DNA from: Candidatus Faecivivens stercoripullorum
GTDB taxonomy: Bacteria > Bacillota > Clostridia > Oscillospirales > Ruminococcaceae
Assembly (NCBI GenBank): GCA_018715285.1
Contig: DVLW01000037.1
Coordinates: 1 to 8,279 of the forward strand
DNA length: 8,279 nt
Direction: 5' to 3'
The position numbers and the translations under genes are program-made. This document shows, one piece after another, positions 1 through 5,875 of this stretch; within the stretch, counting starts at the first letter, position 1, and the number at the start of each line of letters is the position of its first letter. The notes under the pieces are model-generated. The model saw only the letters and a list, made by a program, of their open reading frames with translations, searched no databases and was not told the origin of the DNA.

Positions 1-17
1 TCTAAATCTTTTTCCAT
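1..17 (-). CDS. Possible 5' end of an unidentified leftward gene (partial)
   Basis: On the minus strand an ATG at 17-15 opens a frame reading M-E-K-D-L before the window ends. A purine-rich AGGAAAGG/AAAGGCGG stretch (about 25-35) lies 7 nt upstream and would serve as a ribosome binding site. A TATACT hexamer at 45-50 could be its -10 box, but no good -35 lies at the right distance. Too few codons are visible to name the protein. The call rests only on the start codon, the RBS and the position downstream of a tRNA terminator on the same strand. Confidence 0.4.
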
Positions 18-61
18 ATCAGTACCGCCTTTCCTGTCAATCAAAGTATAAGGAGATAAAT

Positions 62-80
62 CTGTATTCGGACTATACAG
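62..80. repeat. Short perfect inverted repeat, possible operator
   Basis: CTGTAT and ATACAG form perfect 6-bp arms around a 7-nt centre. The dyad lies between the tRNA terminator and the possible leftward gene at the window edge, about where the -35 region of that gene would be if TATACT at 45-50 is its -10. It could be a regulator binding site or chance; there is no U-run that would make it a terminator. Confidence 0.3.
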
Positions 81-84
81 TTAT

Positions 85-129
85 AAAAAAATAATCCGGG
101 TCTTCTCTCTAAGAGAAAACCCGGATTAT
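85..129 (-). terminator. Intrinsic terminator of the tRNA-Leu pair
   Basis: The arms 91-101 and 119-129 are perfect 11-bp complements (ATAATCCGGGT/ACCCGGATTAT). The stem continues inward through TTCTCT/AGAGAA (103-108 with 112-117) to a 3-nt loop. The one mismatch in the + strand (c102/a118) becomes a G-U wobble in minus-strand RNA, so the hairpin is fully paired only for leftward transcription. A T6 run follows on the minus strand (90-85). It lies 8 nt after the last tRNA 3' end. Confidence 0.92.
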
Positions 130-136
130 CCTCACT

Positions 137-223
137 TGGTGCGGATAGCAGGACTTGAACCTGTATGACCGTGAAGTCACTAGAACCTGAATCTAGCGCG
201 TCTGCCAATTCCGCCATATCCGC
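137..223 (-). tRNA. tRNA-Leu (anticodon CAG)
   Basis: This 87-nt type II tRNA has a 7-bp acceptor stem (GCGGATA at 223-217 with TATCCGC at 147-141), discriminator A and an encoded CCA (139-137). The D-arm contains GGCGGAATTGGCAGAC and the T-arm contains GGTTCAAGTCC. The anticodon stem CTAGA/TCTAG encloses the loop TTCAGGT, giving anticodon CAG (189-187), which reads leucine CUG. The long variable arm pairs TGAC with GTCA, as expected for leucine tRNAs. It is the second of two tRNAs from one leftward promoter and is followed directly by a terminator. Confidence 0.97.
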
Positions 224-226
224 ATA

Positions 227-313
227 TGGTGCCGGTGGCGGGACTTGAACCCGCACGGTATCGCTACCAACGGATTTTGAGTCCGTCACGTCTGCCAATT
301 CCATCACACCGAC
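227..313 (-). tRNA. tRNA-Leu (anticodon CAA)
   Basis: This 87-nt type II tRNA has acceptor strands GTCGGTG (313-307) and CACCGGC, paired with one G-U, then discriminator A and an encoded CCA (229-227). The anticodon stem ACGGA/TCCGT encloses CTCAAAA, giving anticodon CAA (279-277), which reads leucine UUG. The long variable arm pairs GGTA with TACC. Only 3 nt separate its CCA from the 5' end of the CAG tRNA, so both are cut from one precursor. The two genes share the D-arm and T-loop but differ in the acceptor, anticodon and variable arms, so they are distinct isoacceptors and not a recent duplication. Confidence 0.97.
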
Positions 314-342
314 GCGATCATCGTTCCGTGGATGCAAGACGT

Positions 343-371
343 ATTATAGCACAACAAAAAACAAATTGCAA
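343..371 (-). promoter_or_regulatory. Promoter of the tRNA-Leu pair
   Basis: On the minus strand, TTGCAA (371-366) and a consensus TATAAT (348-343) are separated by exactly 17 bp. Transcription would begin near 336, leaving a short leader of about 23 nt before the first tRNA at 313. Strong -10 and -35 matches together with upstream A/T tracts are typical of stable-RNA promoters. Confidence 0.88.
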
Positions 372-409
372 GTGTTTTTTTGAAATTTCATAAAAAAATT
401 GTTTTTTCC
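372..409. promoter_or_regulatory. A/T-tract segment between divergent promoters (UP-element-like)
   Basis: These 38 bp lie between the -35 boxes of the leftward tRNA promoter and the rightward methyltransferase promoter. They consist almost wholly of phased runs of T and A (T7, A7, T6). Such tracts bind the RNA polymerase alpha C-terminal domain or bend DNA, and could serve both promoters. The role is inferred from composition and position only. Confidence 0.45.
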
Positions 410-439
410 TTGCAGCTCCATAACTCACTATGGTATAAT
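410..439 (+). promoter_or_regulatory. Promoter of the RNA methyltransferase operon
   Basis: TTGCAG (410-415) and a consensus TATAAT (434-439) are spaced by 18 bp. The likely start of transcription is near 446, giving a leader of about 30 nt that contains the ribosome binding site at 461-470. It is divergent from the tRNA promoter. Confidence 0.82.
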
Positions 440-475
440 AATTTTATATAACCTATCAAAAGGACGGAGGTTTCT

Positions 476-1240
476 ATGACCAGGGAGGATACCCAGACAC
501 CTATTTCTTCTTTGCCATACCGGCTTGAAAAACTCGGTAATACGCTGTTTCTTGCTGTTTCTGATGAACACCGATTTGGCAGTGACGCTTTTTTGCTCGC
601 GGATTTTGCCGGACAATCACTTCGCCATAAAGACTACGCGGTTGATCTCGGAACCGGATGCGGAATTATCGCTTTTTTACTGTACAAAAATCAGCGTCCG
701 ACTAAAATGTGGGGAATTGATATCCAGCCGCAGGCCATCGACCAGTTCCGGTTTTCAGTTGACTACTCTATTCAGCAAGGTGAAGATATAAGTGATATCC
801 TTCAGGCTGAATGCTGCGATCTGAAAAATATCAAAAGCTGTCTTCCGGCAGGAAAATTTGACCTCGTCACCTGCAATCCTCCTTACAAAACCGGCGGTAC
901 CGGCATCCTGTCAGCCGACCCGGCACACCAGATTGCACGTCATGAACTGCTCTGTTCAATTGATGACGTATGCGCTGCTGCTGCCTGGCTGCTAAAAAGC
1001 GGCGGCCGGCTTTGTCTTTGCCAACGTCCGGAAAGGTTATGTGACACATTGGGTGCCATGCGTGCCCACCATATTGAGCCTAAACGGCTTCGGTTTGTCG
1101 CTAAAAATGAAAATACCAATCCATGGCTTTTTCTAGTTGAAGGGAAAAAAGACGCAAAATCTTATATGGATGTTCTGCCGACACTTATTTTTGACCAACA
1201 GACTGCTGCACGCCTGACCCACTATGGCGATTATGAATAG
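476..1240 (+). CDS. trmN6: TrmN6/YabB-like tRNA1(Val) (adenine(37)-N6)-methyltransferase
   Basis: This 254-residue protein is a class I SAM-dependent N6-adenine methyltransferase of the YfiC/TrmN6 (YabB) family, which methylates A37 next to the anticodon of tRNA-Val in E. coli. The family's N-terminal signature appears as HRFGSDAFLLADFA (32-45). The SAM-binding motif I is DLGTGCG (57-63), an acidic residue ends strand 2 (GID, 80-82), and the catalytic motif IV is NPPY (134-137), typical of amino-methylating enzymes. The ATG follows an excellent AGGACGGAGG site by 5 nt. It is the first gene of a rightward operon, 68 bp before rsmI; B. subtilis has yabB and rsmI in the same neighbourhood with yazA between, and no GIY-YIG gene of the yazA type is present here. 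The family assignment is firm. The exact tRNA target in this organism is inferred from E. coli. Confidence 0.9.
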   Translation: MTREDTQTPISSLPYRLEKLGNTLFLAVSDEHRFGSDAFLLADFAGQSLRHKDYAVDLGTGCGIIAFLLYKNQRPTKMWGIDIQPQAIDQFRFSVDYSIQQGEDISDILQAECCDLKNIKSCLPAGKFDLVTCNPPYKTGGTGILSADPAHQIARHELLCSIDDVCAAAAWLLKSGGRLCLCQRPERLCDTLGAMRAHHIEPKRLRFVAKNENTNPWLFLVEGKKDAKSYMDVLPTLIFDQQTAARLTHYGDYE

Positions 1241-1308
1241 TATCTTATCTGATTTCTTTTGTCCATTTAGCCATACACTATTTTATTAATAGAAAGGAAC
1301 ACGCCTTT

Positions 1309-2151
1309 ATGCCCGGAATTATTTATATCGTCGGAACGCCCATTGGCAACCTGTCCGACTTTTCTCCGCGGGCAATCCAGACCCTGCGTGAAGTTGATTT
1401 CATTGCGGCGGAAGATACGCGGGTTACACTCAAACTGCTGAATCATTTCGATATCCGTAAACCTCTGGTCAGCTACCATGAGCACAATCTGAGAGAACGC
1501 GGAGAAGCAATTATACAGAGAGTATTAGACGGAGAAAACGTTGCCGTTGTTTCCGATGCTGGTATGCCGTGTGTTTCTGACCCCGGAGAAGATATTGTCC
1601 GGTTGGCTGCCGAAGCAGATATCCAGACGATTGTCATTCCCGGACCTAGTGCAGCAATCAGTGCTCTTTGCATCAGCGGTCTTTCCACCTCCCGGTTTTC
1701 TTTTGAAGGTTTTCTGTCTACCAACCGGAAAAACCGCCGCGAACATCTGCAAAGCCTGATCGGAAATACCCATACACTGATCTTTTACGAGGCACCGCAC
1801 AAGCTGCTGGACACCCTCAAGGATATGGCTTCGACCTTTGGCGCTGACCGGAAGATTTCTCTCTGTCGTGAGATGACAAAAATCCACGAACAGGTTTTCC
1901 GGACTACATTGGAAGAAGCGATTCAGTATTATTCTGAAAATACGCCTAAGGGAGAATTTGTTCTGATTCTGGAAGGTGCCCAGAAGCCGGTTGAACCAGA
2001 AATTACCTTTGAACAGGCGGTTGAAGAAGCAGCCCAATTGGTTGAGAGTGGTGTCCGAGTGGCAGATGCTGCAAAACAGGTATCTGCACATACGCCTTTT
2101 AAAAAGAGTGAGATTTATTCTGCTCTGATTTCCATAAGCCGGGAAGAATAA
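1309..2151 (+). CDS. rsmI: 16S rRNA (cytidine(1402)-2'-O)-methyltransferase RsmI
   Basis: RsmI uses S-adenosylmethionine to 2'-O-methylate C1402 in the decoding centre of 16S rRNA; this residue is also N4-methylated by RsmH. The 280-residue protein is full length for the family (E. coli RsmI is about 286). It shows the conserved tetrapyrrole-methylase-type fold motifs in order: IVGTPIGNLSDFSPRA near the N-terminus, AAEDTR, then VSYHEHN, VSDAGMPCVSDPG, VIPGPSAAISAL, FEGFL followed by a basic stretch, LIFYEAPHKL, REMTKIHEQ and GEFVLILEG. A C-terminal helical extension of about 50 residues follows. AGAAAGGA at 1291-1298 lies 10 nt before the ATG. The gene sits between two other RNA methyltransferase genes and is probably cotranscribed with them; I see no convincing promoter of its own. 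Confidence 0.97.
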   Translation: MPGIIYIVGTPIGNLSDFSPRAIQTLREVDFIAAEDTRVTLKLLNHFDIRKPLVSYHEHNLRERGEAIIQRVLDGENVAVVSDAGMPCVSDPGEDIVRLAAEADIQTIVIPGPSAAISALCISGLSTSRFSFEGFLSTNRKNRREHLQSLIGNTHTLIFYEAPHKLLDTLKDMASTFGADRKISLCREMTKIHEQVFRTTLEEAIQYYSENTPKGEFVLILEGAQKPVEPEITFEQAVEEAAQLVESGVRVADAAKQVSAHTPFKKSEIYSALISISREE

Positions 2152-2185
2152 CGCCGGCTGATTCTGTATTAGGAGCGATTCAATA

Positions 2186-3448
2186 ATGAAAACCATCCGA
2201 CAATTTCCTCACGCTGTGATTACTAAAAAGGGCGAACGCGCCGCTGAAGGCGGCCATCCCTGGGTATATGATGCTGAAGTTGAAGCATTATTTCCTTCTC
2301 CGGAAGGAGCGGAAGTAACAGACGGAGGACTGATCGATGTACTGACTGAAAAAGGGAAGTATATCGGTACCGGATTTTATAACAGTCATTCCAAAATTCG
2401 CATCCGCCTGATCTCCCGTAATGCCAATGACCGGTTTGAAGCAGATTTCTGGGAAAGAAAACTGCGCTATGCATGGGAATACCGCAAAACCGTTATGGGC
2501 GGTGCTGATTCTCCCGATCTGAAATGCTGCCGGGTCATCTTTGGAGAAGCAGACGGTTTTCCGGGACTGACGGTAGACAGATTCTCGGAAATTCTGGTGA
2601 CACAGACCCTTTCACTGGGAATCGAACAGCGAAAAGATATTATTTTCCCGCTGCTGGTCAAGATTTTGCGTGAAGATGGACAGGATATCCGCGCAATTTA
2701 TGAACGCAATGACGTAGCTATCCGCAAGCTGGAAGGCATGGAAGAGGGCAAAGGCTTCTATCCGCTCGCAGGAGAACCCATGCCGGACTATTTCCAGACA
2801 ACCATTACCGAAAATGGCGTTCAATATCTGGTCGATTTCAAGGAAGGACAGAAAACCGGCTTTTTCCTCGACCAGAAGTATAACCGTCTGGCTGTTGCAC
2901 GGCTGGCAAAAGGAAAACGAGTGCTGGACTGCTTTACCCATACCGGCTCATTTGCACTGAATGCTGCAATGGGTGGTGCAGAGCATGTACGGGCGGTCGA
3001 TATTTCCGAATCCGCTATTGAAATGGCAAGGGAAAACGCCAGACGTAACCATCTGGAAGACAGAATGAGCTTTGTCGCAGCAAATGTATTTGACCTGCTT
3101 CCTCAGATGATGGAAAGCCATGACCCGGAAGATAAATTCGACTTTATTATCCTTGATCCGCCAGCTTTCACTAAGAGCCGCAAGACAGTTGATTCCGCGT
3201 CCCGTGGGTACAAAGAAATCAACCTCAGAGCAATGAAGCTGCTGCCCAGAGGAGGATACCTTGCGACGGCTTCCTGTTCGCATTTTATGCGGGAAGACCT
3301 GTTTATCAAGATGCTGGAAAGCGCCGCACGGGATGCAGGCAGGGAACTGCGGCAGATTGAAGTCCGCCAGCAGGCACCTGACCATCCGATCTTGTGGAAC
3401 GTCCCGGAAACCAACTACCTGAAATTCTTCCTGTTCCAGGTGGTTTAA
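2186..3448 (+). CDS. rlmI: RlmI-like 23S rRNA (cytosine-C5)-methyltransferase
   Basis: This 420-residue class I methyltransferase has the RlmI layout: an N-terminal PUA RNA-binding domain (about 1-80, starting with a G-x-P-W-V-Y element, GGHPWVYDAEVE), a central EEHEE-type segment, then a Rossmann domain. Near 224-235 lies the family signature GQKTGFFLDQ. SAM motif I is LDCFTHTGSF (from 247), motif IV is DPPAF (324-328), and motif VI has the TASCS element with the presumed nucleophile Cys364. E. coli RlmI makes m5C1962 in 23S rRNA; the B. subtilis relative is YwbD. The start follows AGGAGCG (2171-2177) by 8 nt and lies 34 nt after the rsmI stop, which suggests cotranscription. A hairpin terminator follows. 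The RlmI family is clear; the exact target base is carried over from E. coli. Confidence 0.9.
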   Translation: MKTIRQFPHAVITKKGERAAEGGHPWVYDAEVEALFPSPEGAEVTDGGLIDVLTEKGKYIGTGFYNSHSKIRIRLISRNANDRFEADFWERKLRYAWEYRKTVMGGADSPDLKCCRVIFGEADGFPGLTVDRFSEILVTQTLSLGIEQRKDIIFPLLVKILREDGQDIRAIYERNDVAIRKLEGMEEGKGFYPLAGEPMPDYFQTTITENGVQYLVDFKEGQKTGFFLDQKYNRLAVARLAKGKRVLDCFTHTGSFALNAAMGGAEHVRAVDISESAIEMARENARRNHLEDRMSFVAANVFDLLPQMMESHDPEDKFDFIILDPPAFTKSRKTVDSASRGYKEINLRAMKLLPRGGYLATASCSHFMREDLFIKMLESAARDAGRELRQIEVRQQAPDHPILWNVPETNYLKFFLFQVV

Positions 3449-3472
3449 ACCGGCGCTGATAAACCGAATCAA

Positions 3473-3528
3473 ATAACAATGCCCCTGAAACTCCCATTTT
3501 TTGAGAGCATCAGGGGCATATTTGTTAT
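3473..3528. terminator. Hairpin terminator between convergent operons
   Basis: Nine-bp arms TGCCCCTGA (3480-3488) and TCAGGGGCA (3510-3518) are perfectly paired. Across a 3-nt bulge (3519-3521) the stem extends with ATAACAA (3473-3479) and TTGTTAT (3522-3528). It lies 31 nt after the rlmI stop and 20 nt before the convergent dehydrogenase gene's stop end. Both exits are U-rich (TATTTGTTAT rightward, TTGTTATTTG leftward) but neither has a long pure U-run. It probably ends transcription from both sides. Confidence 0.8.
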
Positions 3529-3538
3529 ATTTCAATGC

Positions 3539-4720
3539 TTACAGCGCAAGACGATAGATATCGATCATTTCCTTTTTATCCAAAGGGATATAATCTTTCA
3601 GAACACGCTTACCGAAGAAGGTGCATTTTTCTGCCATCTCTTCAATACCACTGTCGTCAATATCCAGTTCAGACAACCGAACCGGCATACCGATGCTGTG
3701 GAAATAATTTTCAGTTGCTTCGATACCAGCAAGTGCGGTGCGCTCAGGATGCTCGAAGTCCATCTCGATACCCCACACCCGGACAGCGTACTGACAGAAG
3801 CGTGGAAGCGCCTTTTCATTGCGATAGACATACTTTGCCCATGCCGGGAAGATAACTGCAAGACCCGCTCCATGCGCGACACGGTCATACATGCCGGAAA
3901 GCTCATGCTCCAGCTGATGGCAGCGCATCAAGAACTTCCGTCCGCAGCCGGTCAGACCGTTGTGCGACAGGGAAGAAGCCCACATCAGCGTCGCACGGGC
4001 TTCATAGTCCTCCGGGTTTTGGATGACGATTTTTCCGGCGTCGATGACCGAGCGGAGCAAGCCTTCCGCCAGATGGTCGGTCAGCGCCACGTCGCCGTTA
4101 TAGCAGAAATACCGTTCCAATGTGTGCATCATGATATCGGTGATGCCGCAGGCGGTCTGGTATGGGCTGACAGTATAGGTCAGCTCGGGGTTCATCAGCG
4201 CAAACAGCGGACGGTTCAGGTCATGATTAAAGCCGCGCTTGAGCCAGCCGTCCTCATTGGTGATGACGCAGGAGTCACTCATCTCGCTGCCGGCTGCCGA
4301 AATGGTCAGCACCGCACCGACCGGCAGGGATTTTTCCGGCACACGCTTGCCGCAGGAGAATTCCCACGGGTCACAGTGATTTGCAGCGCCTGCTGCTGCC
4401 GATTTGGACGAATCCAGAACCGAACCGCCGCCAACAGCAAGAATCATTTCGATTCCTTCATCGATACACAGCTGTGCAGCCTTTCTGGAAAGGGAAATCT
4501 TCGGGTTCGGCTCAACGCCGCCCAACTCGACGAACTCGATTCCGTTTTCGTTCAGGGAAGCGACAATCCGGTCATACAGGCCGCTTCTCTTAATGCTGCC
4601 ACCGCCGTAATGCAGCAAAACCTTCTTGAAGCCATAAGAACGAATCATTTCTCCGGCTTTCAGTTCCGCACCTTTGCCGAACACAACCTTTGTCGGGGTA
4701 TAATAACTAAACTGTTCCAC
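3539..4720 (-). CDS. Iron-containing alcohol dehydrogenase (BdhA/YugJ/YqhD-like)
   Basis: This is a group III metal-dependent alcohol dehydrogenase, of the type that reduces aldehydes such as butanal with NAD(P)H in fermenting Firmicutes. With the GTG start chosen here it has 393 residues, the normal length for BdhA/YugJ. The N-terminus MEQFSYYTPTKVVFGKG (2-17 after the start) is typical. The nucleotide-binding motif is GGGSVLDSSKS (97-107). Likely metal ligands are Asp195 and His199 (GITDIMMH), His268 in HQLEHELS and His283 in AHGAGLA. An upstream ATG at 4774 gives 18 extra basic residues with no ribosome binding site and would start upstream of the likely transcript. GTG is 9 nt after AGAAAGGAG, so it is preferred. 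The start codon lies inside a parS-like palindrome. The segment before His268 (GRKFLMRC) lacks the GDWA-type sequence common in the family. Substrate and cofactor preference cannot be read from sequence. Confidence 0.9.
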   Translation of the reverse strand: MEQFSYYTPTKVVFGKGAELKAGEMIRSYGFKKVLLHYGGGSIKRSGLYDRIVASLNENGIEFVELGGVEPNPKISLSRKAAQLCIDEGIEMILAVGGGSVLDSSKSAAAGAANHCDPWEFSCGKRVPEKSLPVGAVLTISAAGSEMSDSCVITNEDGWLKRGFNHDLNRPLFALMNPELTYTVSPYQTACGITDIMMHTLERYFCYNGDVALTDHLAEGLLRSVIDAGKIVIQNPEDYEARATLMWASSLSHNGLTGCGRKFLMRCHQLEHELSGMYDRVAHGAGLAVIFPAWAKYVYRNEKALPRFCQYAVRVWGIEMDFEHPERTALAGIEATENYFHSIGMPVRLSELDIDDSGIEEMAEKCTFFGKRVLKDYIPLDKKEMIDIYRLAL

Positions 4721-4728
4721 GTGGAACA
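4713..4728. promoter_or_regulatory. parS: Candidate parS site (ParB/Spo0J binding)
   Basis: TGTTCCACGTGGAACA is a perfect 16-bp palindrome that fits the chromosomal parS consensus TGTTNCACGTGNAACA at every defined position. ParB (Spo0J in Bacillus) loads at such sites as a CTP-dependent clamp and organises the origin region for segregation and SMC loading. Sites cluster near oriC, which agrees with the yabB-rsmI and mfd neighbours. It spans the dehydrogenase GTG start codon (4720-4718), between the promoter and the coding region. Confidence 0.88.
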
Positions 4729-4729
4729 A

Positions 4730-4738
4730 CTCCTTTCT
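4730..4738 (-). promoter_or_regulatory. Ribosome binding site deciding the dehydrogenase start
   Basis: AGAAAGGAG on the minus strand is followed after 9 nt by GTG (4720-4718). The in-frame ATG at 4774 lies upstream of this site and has no such signal, so GTG is the supported start. The spacer between site and start codon is mostly one arm of the parS palindrome. Confidence 0.85.
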
Positions 4739-4765
4739 GCTCAAACGCTGTCGTCTTTTGCCTTT

Positions 4766-4795
4766 ATTATACACCCAGATAGCCCTTCAAAACAA
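4766..4795 (-). promoter_or_regulatory. Promoter of the alcohol dehydrogenase gene
   Basis: On the minus strand, TTGTTT (4795-4790) and a consensus TATAAT (4771-4766) are 18 bp apart. Transcription would start near 4759, leaving a leader of about 38 nt with the ribosome binding site and half of the parS site. The -35 box lies within the last codons of the upstream peptidase gene, and the -10 covers its stop codon (4769-4767). No terminator is seen in between, so some readthrough from the peptidase gene is also likely. Confidence 0.7.
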
Positions 4796-5810
4796 GCAGT
4801 GTATTGTAAACACCGTCAATATGGCTTCTCTCATAACCGTGGGAAGCATAAACACCTGAACCAATCAGGCCATGACGGATATCGTATCCAGCGCGCAGGG
4901 TTGCTTCAACGTCACTTCCGTAATGAGGATAGATATCTACCGCATAATCAGCACCTTCTGCCTTTGCAGCAGCAATCAGACCACCAGTTACATCATAGCT
5001 GTACGGGCCGCCAGAATCTTTCGCACAGATGGAAACCTGCCGTTCGGTGCAGCGCAGACCTTTGCCGACACAACCCATATCAACAGAAATCGCCTCAGTG
5101 ACACCATCCGGCAGAGAAGCGGAACCACCATGTCCGACCTCTTCATAAACGGTTACATGGGCATAAACCCGGCGCTCAGGAGTAATACCATTATCTTTCA
5201 GGTATTTGGCAAAGCCCAGCAGGATACCAACCGACAGCTTATCATCCAGAAAACGGCTCTTGATATAACCACTTTCGGTAATGCGGCTGCGCGGTTCAAA
5301 AGCGACGATGTCGCCGACTTCAACACCGAGTTCTCTGGTTTCCTTTTCAGAGGTGGTGTTCTCGTCCAGCAGAACCTCGATAGTGTCAAATGTACGGGTA
5401 GTGGTGGAATACTCACCATTTACATGGACAGAAGCATCGCAAAGCTGGCAGGTTCCTTCCAAAACCTTTCCGTCACGGGTATAAACGCGGACATTTTCTG
5501 CTTCGGCGTTATTGGGGTTCATTCCACCGATACCGGTCAGGCGCAGATGACCGTCACCTTTGATTTCAGCGACCATTCCACCAAGAGTATCGGTATGTGC
5601 TTCCAGCATCAGCGCGTTTTCCGCGTCATTGCCGCCCAGATCGACCAGTACGCCGCCTTTACGGGTGAGGGTTGCCTGATACCCGAGATCAGCAAAAGCC
5701 TTCTGTACCCACTGTGCAGCCTTTGCGGTAAATCCACTCGGGCTGTCGATTGCGAGCAGCTGCATGGTCTGTTCAGCCGCGTAACGTGCGTATTCATAAT
5801 CCATCTTCAT
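4767..5810 (-). CDS. M42-family metallopeptidase (aminopeptidase)
   Basis: This 347-residue cytoplasmic protein belongs to the M42 dinuclear metal peptidases (FrvX/YsdC type), which usually form large tetrahedral assemblies and trim N-terminal residues from peptides. The visible metal and catalytic residues follow the family order: EAHTD with His72 and Asp74, LDDK with bridging Asp190, VYEEVG with catalytic Glu223 and metal-binding Glu224, VDMG with Asp244, and a C-terminal His (GYERSHIDG, probably His330). The insert between about 80 and 185 corresponds to the PDZ-like lid of the family. The start is the ATG at 5810, 10 nt after AGGAAAGGA; a longer frame to 5909 has no ribosome binding site. 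It lies 108 bp downstream of mfd on the same strand. The preferred residue cannot be told from sequence. Confidence 0.9.
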   Translation of the reverse strand: MKMDYEYARYAAEQTMQLLAIDSPSGFTAKAAQWVQKAFADLGYQATLTRKGGVLVDLGGNDAENALMLEAHTDTLGGMVAEIKGDGHLRLTGIGGMNPNNAEAENVRVYTRDGKVLEGTCQLCDASVHVNGEYSTTTRTFDTIEVLLDENTTSEKETRELGVEVGDIVAFEPRSRITESGYIKSRFLDDKLSVGILLGFAKYLKDNGITPERRVYAHVTVYEEVGHGGSASLPDGVTEAISVDMGCVGKGLRCTERQVSICAKDSGGPYSYDVTGGLIAAAKAEGADYAVDIYPHYGSDVEATLRAGYDIRHGLIGSGVYASHGYERSHIDGVYNTLLVLKGYLGV

Positions 5811-5820
5811 ATTGTCCCAT

Positions 5821-5829
5821 TCCTTTCCT
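5821..5829 (-). promoter_or_regulatory. Ribosome binding site deciding the M42 peptidase start
   Basis: AGGAAAGGA on the minus strand lies 10 nt before the ATG at 5810-5808. The frame is open upstream to an ATG at 5909, but the resulting 33 extra residues are unlike the family and that ATG has no such signal. Confidence 0.8.
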
Positions 5830-5875
5830 GTTTGTAAACTTCTATTATTTTTATTTGTCATAGGAGTGCTGCCCG

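Noticed and set aside
137..313. tRNA-Leu genes as the attachment site of an integrated element
   Set aside because: No integrase, no direct repeat of a tRNA 3' end and no change in gene character were seen nearby.
41..337. A 98-codon open frame on the minus strand
   Set aside because: It runs through both tRNA genes and their terminator and is not a protein gene.
1525..2196. A 223-codon open frame on the minus strand
   Set aside because: It is antisense to rsmI and lacks a plausible translation start signal.
4721..4774. N-terminal extension of the dehydrogenase from the ATG at 4774
   Set aside because: The ATG sits at the -10 box, upstream of the likely transcription start and of the ribosome binding site; the GTG at 4720 is better supported.
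3479..5101. A 540-codon open frame on the plus strand
   Set aside because: It lies opposite the dehydrogenase and peptidase genes, has no family motifs, reads as low-sense sequence and has no ribosome binding site; it is an antisense shadow.
4872..5837. A 321-codon open frame on the plus strand
   Set aside because: It is antisense to the M42 peptidase gene, whose motifs are all intact on the minus strand.
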